A DNA stretch of 59,967 nucleotides from an uncultured Eubacteriales bacterium (GTDB lineage Bacteria > Bacillota > Clostridia > Christensenellales > Pumilibacteraceae). The stretch covers positions 1 to 59,967 of the forward strand of contig UQSP01000007.1 of assembly GCA_900543755.1 (NCBI GenBank). The letters are read 5' to 3'. This document shows, one piece after another, positions 43,514 through 51,065 of this stretch (its first letter is position 1; each line of letters starts with the position of its first letter). The position numbers were made by a program, and so were the translations under genes. Below the pieces are notes generated by a model, which was not told the origin of the DNA, did no database searches, and was given only the letters and a program-made list of their open reading frames with translations.

Positions 43514-43882
43514 GTGGGAAAAGTTTATCGCGGCAGGACAAAGTACATAGACCCGGAAACAAAACACGAACGCAATTACGTTGTTGTCAGAGATAGAAAC
43601 AATTATGTTTCGGTTGCTAAACTTAAAAGCATTAAGAAGTTTGACGAGAACGGAAAGAACGCTGATCGGGCGTTGGTGGAAATAAATGCAACCAGATACG
43701 GCTTACAAAAGCGCACGGGCGTAGATTTTCAAGTTTTTAATAAAAACCGAATGTCGGGGAAGCCGCTGACTTTGTCGGATAAAAAAGTTTTTCCCGAAGA
43801 AAAAGAAAGGTTTAAATTAGGTAGTCACGATACTGCAAGAGCAATTCGGCATACGGAATTCGGTAAAAATAAAAAGAGGTGA
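43514..43882 (+). CDS. Small phage cassette protein, unknown (complete copy)
   Basis: 122 basic residues from GTG 43514; the frame is open back to 43430 without another start. Motifs: GKVYRGRTKYIDPETKHERN, YVVVRDRNNYVSVAKLKSI, ARAIRHTEFGKNKKR. A small beta barrel of the MazF/PemK or KOW kind is conceivable; no firm family. The upstream sequence was replaced by a duplicate of the neighbouring gene start, so its original start may be lost. From 43574 on it is identical to the truncated copy at 32251. Confidence 0.55.
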   Translation: MGKVYRGRTKYIDPETKHERNYVVVRDRNNYVSVAKLKSIKKFDENGKNADRALVEINATRYGLQKRTGVDFQVFNKNRMSGKPLTLSDKKVFPEEKERFKLGSHDTARAIRHTEFGKNKKR

Positions 43883-44028
43883 AATAAATCACCTCTTGTT
43901 TGCGAGGTCGGAACGCTCATAGAGTGCCGACAACTAACTAAAACGTTAGGTTCGCTACCTTAATAAGGATTATATCATAGCATAAATGTAAAAGTCAAGA
44001 GTTTTTTTGAAAAAAAGGAGAAAAGGGA

Positions 44029-44184
44029 ATGGAAATACTGCTTTCGTGGTTACATTTTTTACAGGTGTTTTTAATAGGCTTAGGGATAGTAATAGCTTCT
44101 CCCTTGGCTTTTTTCGTGGCGAAAGCGGTTATTTCGGCGGGGATAGCGTTTTTCAAGTTTATAGTCTGGGGGCTTAAGAAATGA
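44029..44184 (+). CDS. 51-residue phage membrane protein (copy B)
   Basis: Identical in sequence to the gene at 32706, same ATGA overlap with the Zot-like gene. Kept free of substitutions, as is the ATPase after it. Confidence 0.7.
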   Translation: MEILLSWLHFLQVFLIGLGIVIASPLAFFVAKAVISAGIAFFKFIVWGLKK

Positions 44185-45326
44185 AAGTGCTGCAAGCAGT
44201 TTACAGGTTTATAGACGAGCGGGAAAACGGCTGGACCTGGATATATTTCCATATTTTGCCCGTTGGGTTCTGCACGTGGTTTTTTCTGACGTTGGATTAC
44301 ACGTCGTTCGCGGCTTTGGGTCTGTCGCTGCTGCTTCACAAAAGCGTAGTGCCGCTTACGTTGTTCTGCATGGCGTACTTTTACCAGACGGGCTATATGT
44401 ATTACAATTCGCTTTATTCGAAGTATTGGTCCATGATAAACCCGAATACGTTTATCTGGGTAAAGGACGGCGTGCCGGGTTCGGGCAAGTCCTCATCGGC
44501 GCTTGTGTATGCGTACATTATGTCGCAAAAGGTATGGCGGGACCTTCGGCGTAAATATTGGCTGTACAAAAACAATCCGAAGCGGCTTTTTAAGGATAAA
44601 GTTTCGGCGGCGAATTGGCAGGACATACAGTCGGCATATCTGTTCTGGGCCCGACATCCTGAAGCGATACCGTGTTTAATGAGTAACATAGCCCTCGAGG
44701 ACCGCGGAAGAAAAACAATACGGTTGACTAAGCAGCATTTTTTACAAACGGAAAGGATACCGTACGGGACGGTGTTATACGGCGACGAATTGGACAAGCT
44801 GTTTCCGGCGCTCGCGTCACAAACTAAGGAAGAAAGGGAAGGGCTTGAACCGTTACGTCAGCTTGCGGGATTTACGCGGCATTTCGGGGACTTTCGCTGG
44901 GTCTATACGACGCAGCAGTCGGAAAAGGTATGGACGGGAGTACGTGACAGCGTAGCTATAAATGAATATATGTACAGTCAGGAATGGGTATGCCGTCCCG
45001 CGTTGTTCTTGGAAATATACGATTTTATTATGCGTCGAGTGGAAAAACGGAGTTTTCCGCCGAGTAAGTTTTTAGCGCGTTTCATGTGGGGTTTTAACGA
45101 TTTAATCCGAAAGATAGGATTCCGGCATTACTGTTCGGAAATGGGCGGAAACATGCAACGGGAAAACGTCAAGTTAAAGAGTGAAACGGTAGAGTATGCC
45201 GCCCCATCCAGATTGCCGCTCGAGTACGACGACAGGACGTTCCGGAACAGTTACAAAGCAAAGATACTGGCGCTTGAGGACAACCGGATATTTGATAGTC
45301 TGATAGCGCCGCCCATAATGACGTAA
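44181..45326 (+). CDS. Zot/pI-like phage assembly ATPase (copy B)
   Basis: 381 residues, identical to the protein at 32858: N-terminal membrane pair, Walker A GVPGSGKSS, Walker B GTVLYGDE. Both copies are intact, so the element carries two full assembly ATPase genes. This one is followed by a damaged rep. Confidence 0.8.
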   Translation: MKVLQAVYRFIDERENGWTWIYFHILPVGFCTWFFLTLDYTSFAALGLSLLLHKSVVPLTLFCMAYFYQTGYMYYNSLYSKYWSMINPNTFIWVKDGVPGSGKSSSALVYAYIMSQKVWRDLRRKYWLYKNNPKRLFKDKVSAANWQDIQSAYLFWARHPEAIPCLMSNIALEDRGRKTIRLTKQHFLQTERIPYGTVLYGDELDKLFPALASQTKEEREGLEPLRQLAGFTRHFGDFRWVYTTQQSEKVWTGVRDSVAINEYMYSQEWVCRPALFLEIYDFIMRRVEKRSFPPSKFLARFMWGFNDLIRKIGFRHYCSEMGGNMQRENVKLKSETVEYAAPSRLPLEYDDRTFRNSYKAKILALEDNRIFDSLIAPPIMT

Positions 45327-45802
45327 AAGAAAACAGTCTATCCTTTTAGATTGCAGGAGGCGAAGAAAAAGCAACTGCAAGAGAAAAGGAAAGAGAGGGG
45401 TTTACCGCCGTAAAATGAGCCGGGACGAAAGCAACCCGAAAAGGTCTATCCTTTTGAGTTGCTTTCGGCAAGGCGAAAGGACGGCGGTAAATGCGAGGCA
45501 GTCAAGAGCACCGTGGAATAAATGCGTAGCGTTTATGCCGCGAAAGGCGCTTGACTGACCGCAAGCGAACGAGGGAAAAAGACGGAAGCCCGGGCGCCCG
45601 CGAAAGCGGGACAGAACGAACGGGCCGGCGCGGGCGCCGCCCGTTCGTTCAGACCGATAGCGCGCGGCGGAAGACGCGCGCAAAAAGAAGAAAAAAGGAA
45701 CAAAGGACGAGCTTAAAAAGTATCGTTTTGAGACGGGTCTCGATATATTAGAAATAAGTCGTCACGCGAAGTTATTTTTGAAACAAAACCGAGGTGAAAG
45801 CA
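45327..45802 (+). other. Hairpin-rich candidate origin region (B)
   Basis: Contains the same nested hairpins as region A up to 45609. One substitution falls at the centre of a hairpin loop (45527) and leaves the stem intact. Beyond the repeat there is a different, very stable hairpin: GAACGAACGGGC (45614-45625) with GCCCGTTCGTTC (45639-45650). GATATATTAGAAA (45742-45754) is shared with 34337-34349 in region A. The specific hairpin next to each rep probably matches that rep. Confidence 0.6.
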
Positions 45803-46705
45803 ATGTCGTTTAATCTGCCGTATTTAACGTTGTCGTATGTGTCTGAAGTCGCGGATAAGCGGCGGTTTGCGGATATAGTATCGGGGTTTTACGAAATAAA
45901 GGCAAGCGGTTATATAGGGAAGCGGCGAGAAATAATGGAGAACATCTCCGAACGCGTAAGGACGTGTTCGGCGGCATGGTTTTTCGATCATTATAAAGGC
46001 GCTGAAATATACGATCTTAAAAGCGTGAATTTATGCAAAAATAAATTTTGTCCGAACTGCCAGAAGCTTATCCAGGCAAAAAGGTTATATACATATACTC
46101 CCGTTTTGGACGAATTGGCAAAGCGGTACGGAATGTGGCACGTAGTGCTGACGTTGCCGAACTGCAACGGGAAAGAACTTTCTTCGGTAATAGATAAAAT
46201 GTTTGTCGGGTTTTCAAAGCTTATTCGTTATTTCAAAGGGGCCGCAAAGATAGCGGGATACGATTTTGCGAAATACGGATATGTCGGAGCGGTAAGAGCG
46301 TTGGAGGTGACTAATAATTATACGATAGATAGTTATCACCCGCATTTACATTGTATATTTGCGTTAAGACCGGACTTTGAGCCTGAGAAGAAACATATAA
46401 ACGAATACAGTTACCATAAGGGCGTACTGTGCAGGAAGTTTTCGGACTTCGAGCTCGAGCTTCAAAAGGTGTGGTATTTGTTGATGACGGGGAAAGCGGT
46501 AAAAGGCGAAACGTTGTCGGGTGTGGAAACGGGATACAGTTGTATAGCGGACAGAATAGGAGAACGTGAGTATTACGAAGTATTTAAATATGCGACGAAG
46601 TTGTGGAGCGAAGACAAGTACGTAATAAATTACGATTGTTTTTGCGTCTTGTATTCGGCGCTTTATAGGCGCAGAATTACGAACTGTATTTATTCGGGGA
46701 TATAA
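45803..46705 (+). CDS. HUH rolling-circle Rep, copy 2, 3'-truncated
   Basis: 300 residues from ATG 45803 (GAGGTG six bases before; a GTG at 45794 is less likely). Cys cluster LCKNKFCPNC, motif 1 HVVLTL, HUH YHPHLHCIF and Tyr region YYEVFKYATK are all present. It follows Rep1 up to VLYSAL (Rep1 TLYNAL, residue about 338), after which the sequence is unrelated and stops after 14 codons. About 80 C-terminal residues are missing. The break lies within about 46660-46670, where integrase sequence begins in another frame. Confidence 0.8.
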   Translation: MSFNLPYLTLSYVSEVADKRRFADIVSGFYEIKASGYIGKRREIMENISERVRTCSAAWFFDHYKGAEIYDLKSVNLCKNKFCPNCQKLIQAKRLYTYTPVLDELAKRYGMWHVVLTLPNCNGKELSSVIDKMFVGFSKLIRYFKGAAKIAGYDFAKYGYVGAVRALEVTNNYTIDSYHPHLHCIFALRPDFEPEKKHINEYSYHKGVLCRKFSDFELELQKVWYLLMTGKAVKGETLSGVETGYSCIADRIGEREYYEVFKYATKLWSEDKYVINYDCFCVLYSALYRRRITNCIYSGI

Positions 46706-46836
46706 CCGAAGGTCTGGGAATTTATCCGCTTGAGCGAATAACACCGGAGATTTTACAAAACTATCTTGAATCCGTTGAAAAAAGCAACACACGGTCAAAG
46801 CAAGGTTTTTTAATAAACAGGGCGCTTAATAAGGCG

Positions 46837-47472
46837 GTGGCTTTAGGAAAAATAGAACGGAATCCTTATGCAGCGATTGAGCCTTTAGCGCATAATACAG
46901 TACATTACAGACACTTGGAGTTCAGCGAGCAAGAAAAAATGTACGAGTATTTTTCAAAAGACGAAAAGTACAAAGCCGTGTTTATGATCCTTTGCTGTAC
47001 GGGGTTACGTATCGGTGAATTTCTGGCGCTGGACCTTGAAAAAGACGTTGACTTCGAAGAAGGCGTAATAAGGGTAAGCAAAAGCGTTGATACGAGAAGC
47101 GGAGAGCTCAGAGTGTGGACCAAGACGGAATCGGGGCGAAGGTCCGTTCCCGTTCTTGCGGAACTTAAAGAATATTTCGACACGTTAAGAAACCTTGAAA
47201 ATCCCGTTACATACAGCGCAGTAAGGTCAACGTTTCGTCGGGCATATTCAAGGTTAGGGATAAACGGTGCGAACTTACACAGCTTAAGACATACGTTTTT
47301 GTCTTTGTGCTATCTTGCCGGGGTTAAGCCTAAGTTTATGCAGGTGATAGCAGGCCACAGTAAATTCGAAATGACCATGAACGTATATACGCACATGCTG
47401 AAGAAAGGAAAGTCGCATATACTTACGTATATACGTAAGCTTGTGGCATACATAGAAGATAATTATATCTGA
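46837..47472 (+). CDS. int: Tyrosine recombinase / phage integrase, 5'-truncated
   Basis: Catalytic domain with all key residues: Arg in TGLRIGE, Lys in TKTESGRRSV, HSLRHTF, AGHS and the nucleophile Tyr in NVYTH. The listed GTG start is only the first start-like codon. The homologous frame is open back to 46669 (QNYELYLFGDITEGLG, ITPEILQNYLES) and contains most of the SAM-like core-binding domain, but no start codon. The first 50 or more residues, usually including the arm-binding domain, are gone where rep2 is fused. Beside tRNA-Val, where such integrases act. Probably not expressed as a working enzyme. Confidence 0.85.
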   Translation: MALGKIERNPYAAIEPLAHNTVHYRHLEFSEQEKMYEYFSKDEKYKAVFMILCCTGLRIGEFLALDLEKDVDFEEGVIRVSKSVDTRSGELRVWTKTESGRRSVPVLAELKEYFDTLRNLENPVTYSAVRSTFRRAYSRLGINGANLHSLRHTFLSLCYLAGVKPKFMQVIAGHSKFEMTMNVYTHMLKKGKSHILTYIRKLVAYIEDNYI

Positions 47473-47479
47473 CAAACGA

Positions 47480-47508
47480 AAAAAGAGAGGCTGAAAACCT
47501 CTCTTTTT
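47480..47508. terminator. Bidirectional terminator between int and tRNA-Val
   Basis: AAAAAGAGAGG (47480-47490) and CCTCTCTTTTT (47498-47508). Ends the integrase on the plus strand and the tRNA operon on the minus strand. Confidence 0.8.
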
Positions 47509-47519
47509 AACTTGGTGGA
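47504..47519. repeat. Candidate attR core
   Basis: TTTTTAACTTGGTGGA, the same 16 bases as 31239-31254, overlapping the last bases of tRNA-Val(GAC). Marks the right end of the element. Confidence 0.6.
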
Positions 47520-47589
47520 GATAATAGGGCTCGAACCTATGGCCTCTTGCATGTCAAGCAAACGCTCTAACCAACTGAGCTATACCTCC
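47513..47589 (-). tRNA. tRNA-Val (anticodon GAC)
   Basis: 77 nt with encoded CCA. Acceptor GGAGGTA/TATCTCC, D arm GCTC-GAGC, anticodon stem TTTGC/GCAAG with loop TTGACAT (anticodon GAC), T arm ATAGG-TTCGAGC-CCTAT. Its 3' end is the likely phage attachment site. Confidence 0.95.
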
Positions 47590-47622
47590 GTGCGGGATAA
47601 AATGACCGCGTTCAAACGGCAG

Positions 47623-47699
47623 TGGTGGAGGTAATAGGGCTCGAACCTATGACCTCATGCATGTGAAGCATGCGCACTAACCAGCTGTGCAATACCTCC
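47623..47699 (-). tRNA. tRNA-Val (anticodon CAC)
   Basis: 77 nt with CCA. Acceptor GGAGGTA/TACCTCC, anticodon stem CATGC/GCATG with loop TTCACAT (anticodon CAC), same T arm as the neighbour. Upstream partner of tRNA-Val(GAC) in one operon. The 345 bases beyond it (47700-48044) show no further gene. Confidence 0.95.
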
Positions 47700-48010
47700 G
47701 TAAATTCGCCTGACAAGGGCAAAAAAGCCGTTTGCGAAAGCTATTATAACACATCGGGGGGCAAATATCAAGTCTAATTCGGTAAAAAAGCGAAAAAATT
47801 TTGCGGTAAGTTATTGTTTAATTTTAATTTCATACAGCGACGTTATATCGGTTTTTGTCGCGGCAATGTGTCGTTCAGGTTATTCTTAACAAAACACAAA
47901 CCGAAGTAAATCGTTTGACATAACCTACATATAATTTCTTTACGTTTTCACCAATTAACAGCGATGCTTACTCTTACTGGCAGTGTCATATATTCGCAGT
48001 CGAGGTCCAT

Positions 48011-48043
48011 AAAAAAAGAGAGGTATGTTTCCTCTCTTTTTTT
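48011..48043 (-). terminator. tRNA-Gly terminator
   Basis: AAAAAAAGAGAGG (48011-48023) and CCTCTCTTTTTTT (48031-48043), immediately after the CCA end of tRNA-Gly. Confidence 0.85.
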
Positions 48044-48044
48044 A

Positions 48045-48119
48045 TGGAGCGGAAGACGGGATTCGAACCCGCAACGTCCAGCTTGGGAAGCTGACGCTCT
48101 ACCGTTGAGCCACTTCCGC
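48045..48119 (-). tRNA. tRNA-Gly (anticodon CCC)
   Basis: 75 nt with CCA. Acceptor GCGGAAG/CTTCCGC, D arm GCTC-GAGC, anticodon stem TCAGC/GCTGG with loop TTCCCAA (anticodon CCC), T arm GCGGG-TTCGAAT-CCCGT. Confidence 0.95.
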
Positions 48120-48272
48120 GAAGATAATGGCATTATATCACCTGCGGCATGAAAAGTCAACGGTGTTAATGTAAATTAATGTCAAATCAGGTTGATTTTA
48201 TGTATTTTTTATTGTCAAAACGTCACCGAAAAGTGTTCAATCGGTAAAATTTTACTTATTAAGCGCAAATAA

Positions 48273-48301
48273 TTGTAATAATCGGTAAAATATGGTATAA
48301 T
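48273..48301 (+). promoter_or_regulatory. Alcohol dehydrogenase promoter
   Basis: TTGTAA (48273-48278), 17 bases, TATAAT (48296-48301), about 30 bases before the start codon. Confidence 0.7.
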
Positions 48302-48333
48302 AAAACCAACAAATAAAAGGAGCGGAAATAATT

Positions 48334-49482
48334 ATGAGAATGATTCTTAACGAAACCAGTTATTTCGGAGCGGGTTGCCGCAAAGAGCTTAAGACCGAGA
48401 TGGCAAACCGCGGTTACAAAAAGGCGTTTGTCGTGTCGGATAAAGACCTTGTAAAATTTAACGTGGCAAAGCTTGTCACCGACGAGCTGGACGAAATGGG
48501 CGCCGAGTACGTGCTTTTCGACGACGTAAAGGCAAATCCCACCATTCACAACGTTCAGACGGGTTACAAACTGTTCAAGGAATTCAATCCCGACGTTATT
48601 GTCGCAATCGGCGGCGGCTCCGTCATCGATACGGCGAAAGCGATAGGCATCATCGCCACCAACCCCGATTTTTACGACGTCAAGTCGCTTGAGGGCGTTG
48701 CGGACACCAAAAACAAAGCGTTCCCCATCATAGCTTTCGCCACCACTTCGGGTACTGCGGCGGAGGTAACCATAAACTACGTCATAACCGACGAAGAGGC
48801 GGGCAGAAAGCTTGTCTGCGTGGATCCCCACGACATTCCCGTCATCGCCTTCAACGACGCGGACATGATGAAAACCATGCCCAAGGGACTTACCGCGGCA
48901 ACGGGTATGGACGCGCTTACCCACGCCATCGAAGGTTACATCACCAAAGGCGCGCACGCATTAAGCGACCTTTTGTGCTGGAACAGTATTAAGTTCATTG
49001 CAGACAACCTTGAAAAAGCGGTCAAAAACGGAGCCGACGACGCCGCGCGCGAAGGCATGGCTTACGGCAGTTACGTCGCGGGCATGGCTTTTTCCAACGT
49101 GGGCCTTGGCATAGTCCACTCCATGGCGCATCCGTTGGGCGCAAGATACGATATCGCTCACGGCGTTGCAAACGCTTTGCTTCTGCCTTTCGTCATGGAA
49201 TACAATATGTCCGCCTGCAAGAAGAAATACGGCGACATCGCGCGTGCGATGGGCGTGGATATCAAGGGTAAAACCGAAGGAGAGGCGGCTCAGGCTGCGG
49301 TGGACGCGGTGAAAAAACTCTCTAAAGCCATCGGCATTCCCCAGACTCTTTCGGAAATCGGCATCAAAGAAGAGCAGCTTCCTCAGCTTGCCCGGGACGC
49401 ACTTATCGACCCGTGCACGGGCGGCAATCCCAAGGACGTAACCGTAGAGGACATTCTTGCCATTTACAAAAAAGCGCTTTAA
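48334..49482 (+). CDS. Iron-containing alcohol dehydrogenase (FucO-like)
   Basis: 382-residue group III alcohol dehydrogenase. The NAD site is GGGSVIDTAKAIG (about 92-104), followed by TTSGTAAEVT. The iron ligands are Asp in PKGLTAATGMDALTHAIE and the His residues of GIVHSMAHPLGARYDIAHG (about 259-277). It resembles lactaldehyde reductase (1,2-propanediol forming) and other fermentation dehydrogenases; which aldehyde is used cannot be decided. AAGGAG before ATG, single-gene unit with its own promoter and terminator. Confidence 0.92.
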   Translation: MRMILNETSYFGAGCRKELKTEMANRGYKKAFVVSDKDLVKFNVAKLVTDELDEMGAEYVLFDDVKANPTIHNVQTGYKLFKEFNPDVIVAIGGGSVIDTAKAIGIIATNPDFYDVKSLEGVADTKNKAFPIIAFATTSGTAAEVTINYVITDEEAGRKLVCVDPHDIPVIAFNDADMMKTMPKGLTAATGMDALTHAIEGYITKGAHALSDLLCWNSIKFIADNLEKAVKNGADDAAREGMAYGSYVAGMAFSNVGLGIVHSMAHPLGARYDIAHGVANALLLPFVMEYNMSACKKKYGDIARAMGVDIKGKTEGEAAQAAVDAVKKLSKAIGIPQTLSEIGIKEEQLPQLARDALIDPCTGGNPKDVTVEDILAIYKKAL

Positions 49483-49511
49483 AACCCGATAAAGCAATTT
49501 TACGGTCAATC

Positions 49512-49546
49512 GCCGTCTGCGTCAGTGCAGGCGGCGGTTTTGTTTT
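49512..49546 (+). terminator. Terminator after alcohol dehydrogenase
   Basis: GCCGTCTGC (49512-49520) and GCAGGCGGC (49527-49535), one G-T pair, then a T-rich tail. A second hairpin AAACGCC/GGCGTTTTT follows at 49683-49713. The 334-base interval otherwise holds only the next promoter. Confidence 0.75.
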
Positions 49547-49754
49547 TGACGAGGAAACCGAATAAACCGCAAGGATTTTTGATTGGTATTTTTGACGGAT
49601 TGTCCTTTAGTGCTTAAAATACATTTTAATTTAAGCGCGCGTCGGATAAAAGCGTCCTTTTATCTTTATTATATAAAATAATAAACGCCCTTTGCGCCAA
49701 TCGGCGTTTTTAAAGTGCGGCAAAAATTACATATATTCGGGCGGGGGCAAAGTT

Positions 49755-49783
49755 TTGACATTTTAAGCGGCTTTTGTTATAAT
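49755..49783 (+). promoter_or_regulatory. Promoter of DEDDh exonuclease gene
   Basis: Perfect TTGACA (49755-49760) and TATAAT (49778-49783), spacing 17. Shows that the true start is the ATG at 49817 and not the upstream in-frame codon at 49715. Confidence 0.85.
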
Positions 49784-49816
49784 TGCATTAAAAAAATAAC
49801 AAGACGAAATAAAAAA

Positions 49817-50869
49817 ATGGATTATTTGTTTTTCGACATAGAGTGTTGCGACGGCAGAAATATCTGCGAATTCGGTTACGTCGTCGCGGACGAGAATCTC
49901 AAACCGATAAATAAGGATATTATTCTCATTAATCCCGACGCTCGGTTTAATCTGGGGTGGAGCAAGGGGCCCAAGCTTTTTTATCCGTTCAAGCGTTACT
50001 ACGGCAGCGGAACGTTTGACAAACATTACTTAGAGATAAAGCGGCTTTTCGATAAAAAGGACAGGACGGTTGTCGGGCACGCCGCTTTTAACGACGCAAA
50101 GTTTCTTTCGTCGGCGTGCAAGCGTTACGGATTGCCGGGCATTGCGTTTTCGTATTTGGATACGCAAAAGATTTTCCGCCGTATGTTTCCCGATAAAGGC
50201 ACCGTTTCGCTGGATAAGGCGTGCGCCGCGCTTGAAGGAAACATGGATAAAACTTTGCATAAAAGCGACGACGACGCGGCAATGACCATGGACGTTTTTT
50301 CAAAAATGCTATGTAAAGAAAGTCTTACTTTTGGCGATTTCAGCTTAAAGTATGCCGATTGCGGCGGTAAGGTAAGCGAAAACGGAGAGATTACCGACGC
50401 GGACGTCGTGACTTTCGCGGACAGACTTAAAAGGGCCAAACAGGACGACACCAACAGACTAAACACCAACAACCGTAAGGTTATGGAGGCGTTTATTACC
50501 CTCGTGCGCGCGACGGATAAAAGAGAAAACGCCTTACTTCGCGGCAAAAAGATAGCGTTCAGCCGCCATTACGAAAAAAACCATTTCCGCGAGATGCTGG
50601 CGTTTATCCAATTGCTAAAAAACAACGGCGCGCGTTACTGTGCGTCGCCCGAAAAATGCGATTTTTTCGTACGCTACGACGTTTTGGACGAGGACGGAAA
50701 AATCAAAGAATGTTCAAGACTTAATTCCGCGCTTGCAGTGTCGGCGGGCGGAAGAAAACCCGTAATAATAACCGTAAATCAGCTTTCCGAATTTTTAGGC
50801 GCGGACGAAAACGCACTTAAGGATTTTCCTTTTCCCGACGACCGCGTTTTCACCCGCCCCACGAAATAA
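49817..50869 (+). CDS. DnaQ-like 3'-5' exonuclease with C-terminal BRCT-like region
   Basis: 350 residues. The DEDDh exonuclease fold has YLFFDIECCDG (motif I, DxE), VVGHAAFNDAKFL (motif II) and HKSDDDAAMTMDVF (motif III His and Asp). After about residue 230 a second domain includes LRGKKIAFSRHYEKNHFREM and a GARYCASPEKCDFFV segment that looks like a BRCT repeat, as found in some exonuclease and ligase proteins. Likely DNA or RNA proofreading/repair rather than the Pol III epsilon subunit, since PolC carries its own exonuclease in Firmicutes. Confidence 0.82.
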   Translation: MDYLFFDIECCDGRNICEFGYVVADENLKPINKDIILINPDARFNLGWSKGPKLFYPFKRYYGSGTFDKHYLEIKRLFDKKDRTVVGHAAFNDAKFLSSACKRYGLPGIAFSYLDTQKIFRRMFPDKGTVSLDKACAALEGNMDKTLHKSDDDAAMTMDVFSKMLCKESLTFGDFSLKYADCGGKVSENGEITDADVVTFADRLKRAKQDDTNRLNTNNRKVMEAFITLVRATDKRENALLRGKKIAFSRHYEKNHFREMLAFIQLLKNNGARYCASPEKCDFFVRYDVLDEDGKIKECSRLNSALAVSAGGRKPVIITVNQLSEFLGADENALKDFPFPDDRVFTRPTK

Positions 50870-50934
50870 TTTCGAAAAACGTATTTTTCCTGAAATTATA
50901 AACGATTGATATTCATTTTTTTATGTAAGTTTAA

Positions 50935-50969
50935 AGCCGCGCAAAACAGATTTACGCGGCTGTTTTTTT
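50935..50969. terminator. Terminator between exonuclease and antiporter
   Basis: AGCCGCG (50935-50941), loop, CGCGGCT (50955-50961), then T7. Confidence 0.8.
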
Positions 50970-51065
50970 AAGGAAAAGAATTTTTTTGCTTTGTTTTTTG
51001 CCGAAAAGCATTTTAAGTAAAGTTTTAAGGTTTTGCCGTTATTTGCCTTTTAAATTCAAAGGCGT

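Larger units (their letters stand above)
43573..45609 (+). repeat. 2,037-bp direct repeat, copy B
   Basis: Second copy of 32250-34286, two substitutions (45527 T, 45576 A). Identity ends inside the hairpin region, just before a hairpin that is specific to each copy. Confidence 0.95.

Noticed and set aside
43023..43882. MazF/PemK-type toxin genes
   Set aside because: There are weak local similarities (KHPALIIGE, YVVVRD) but no conserved catalytic residues and no antitoxin partner, so I did not call them toxins.
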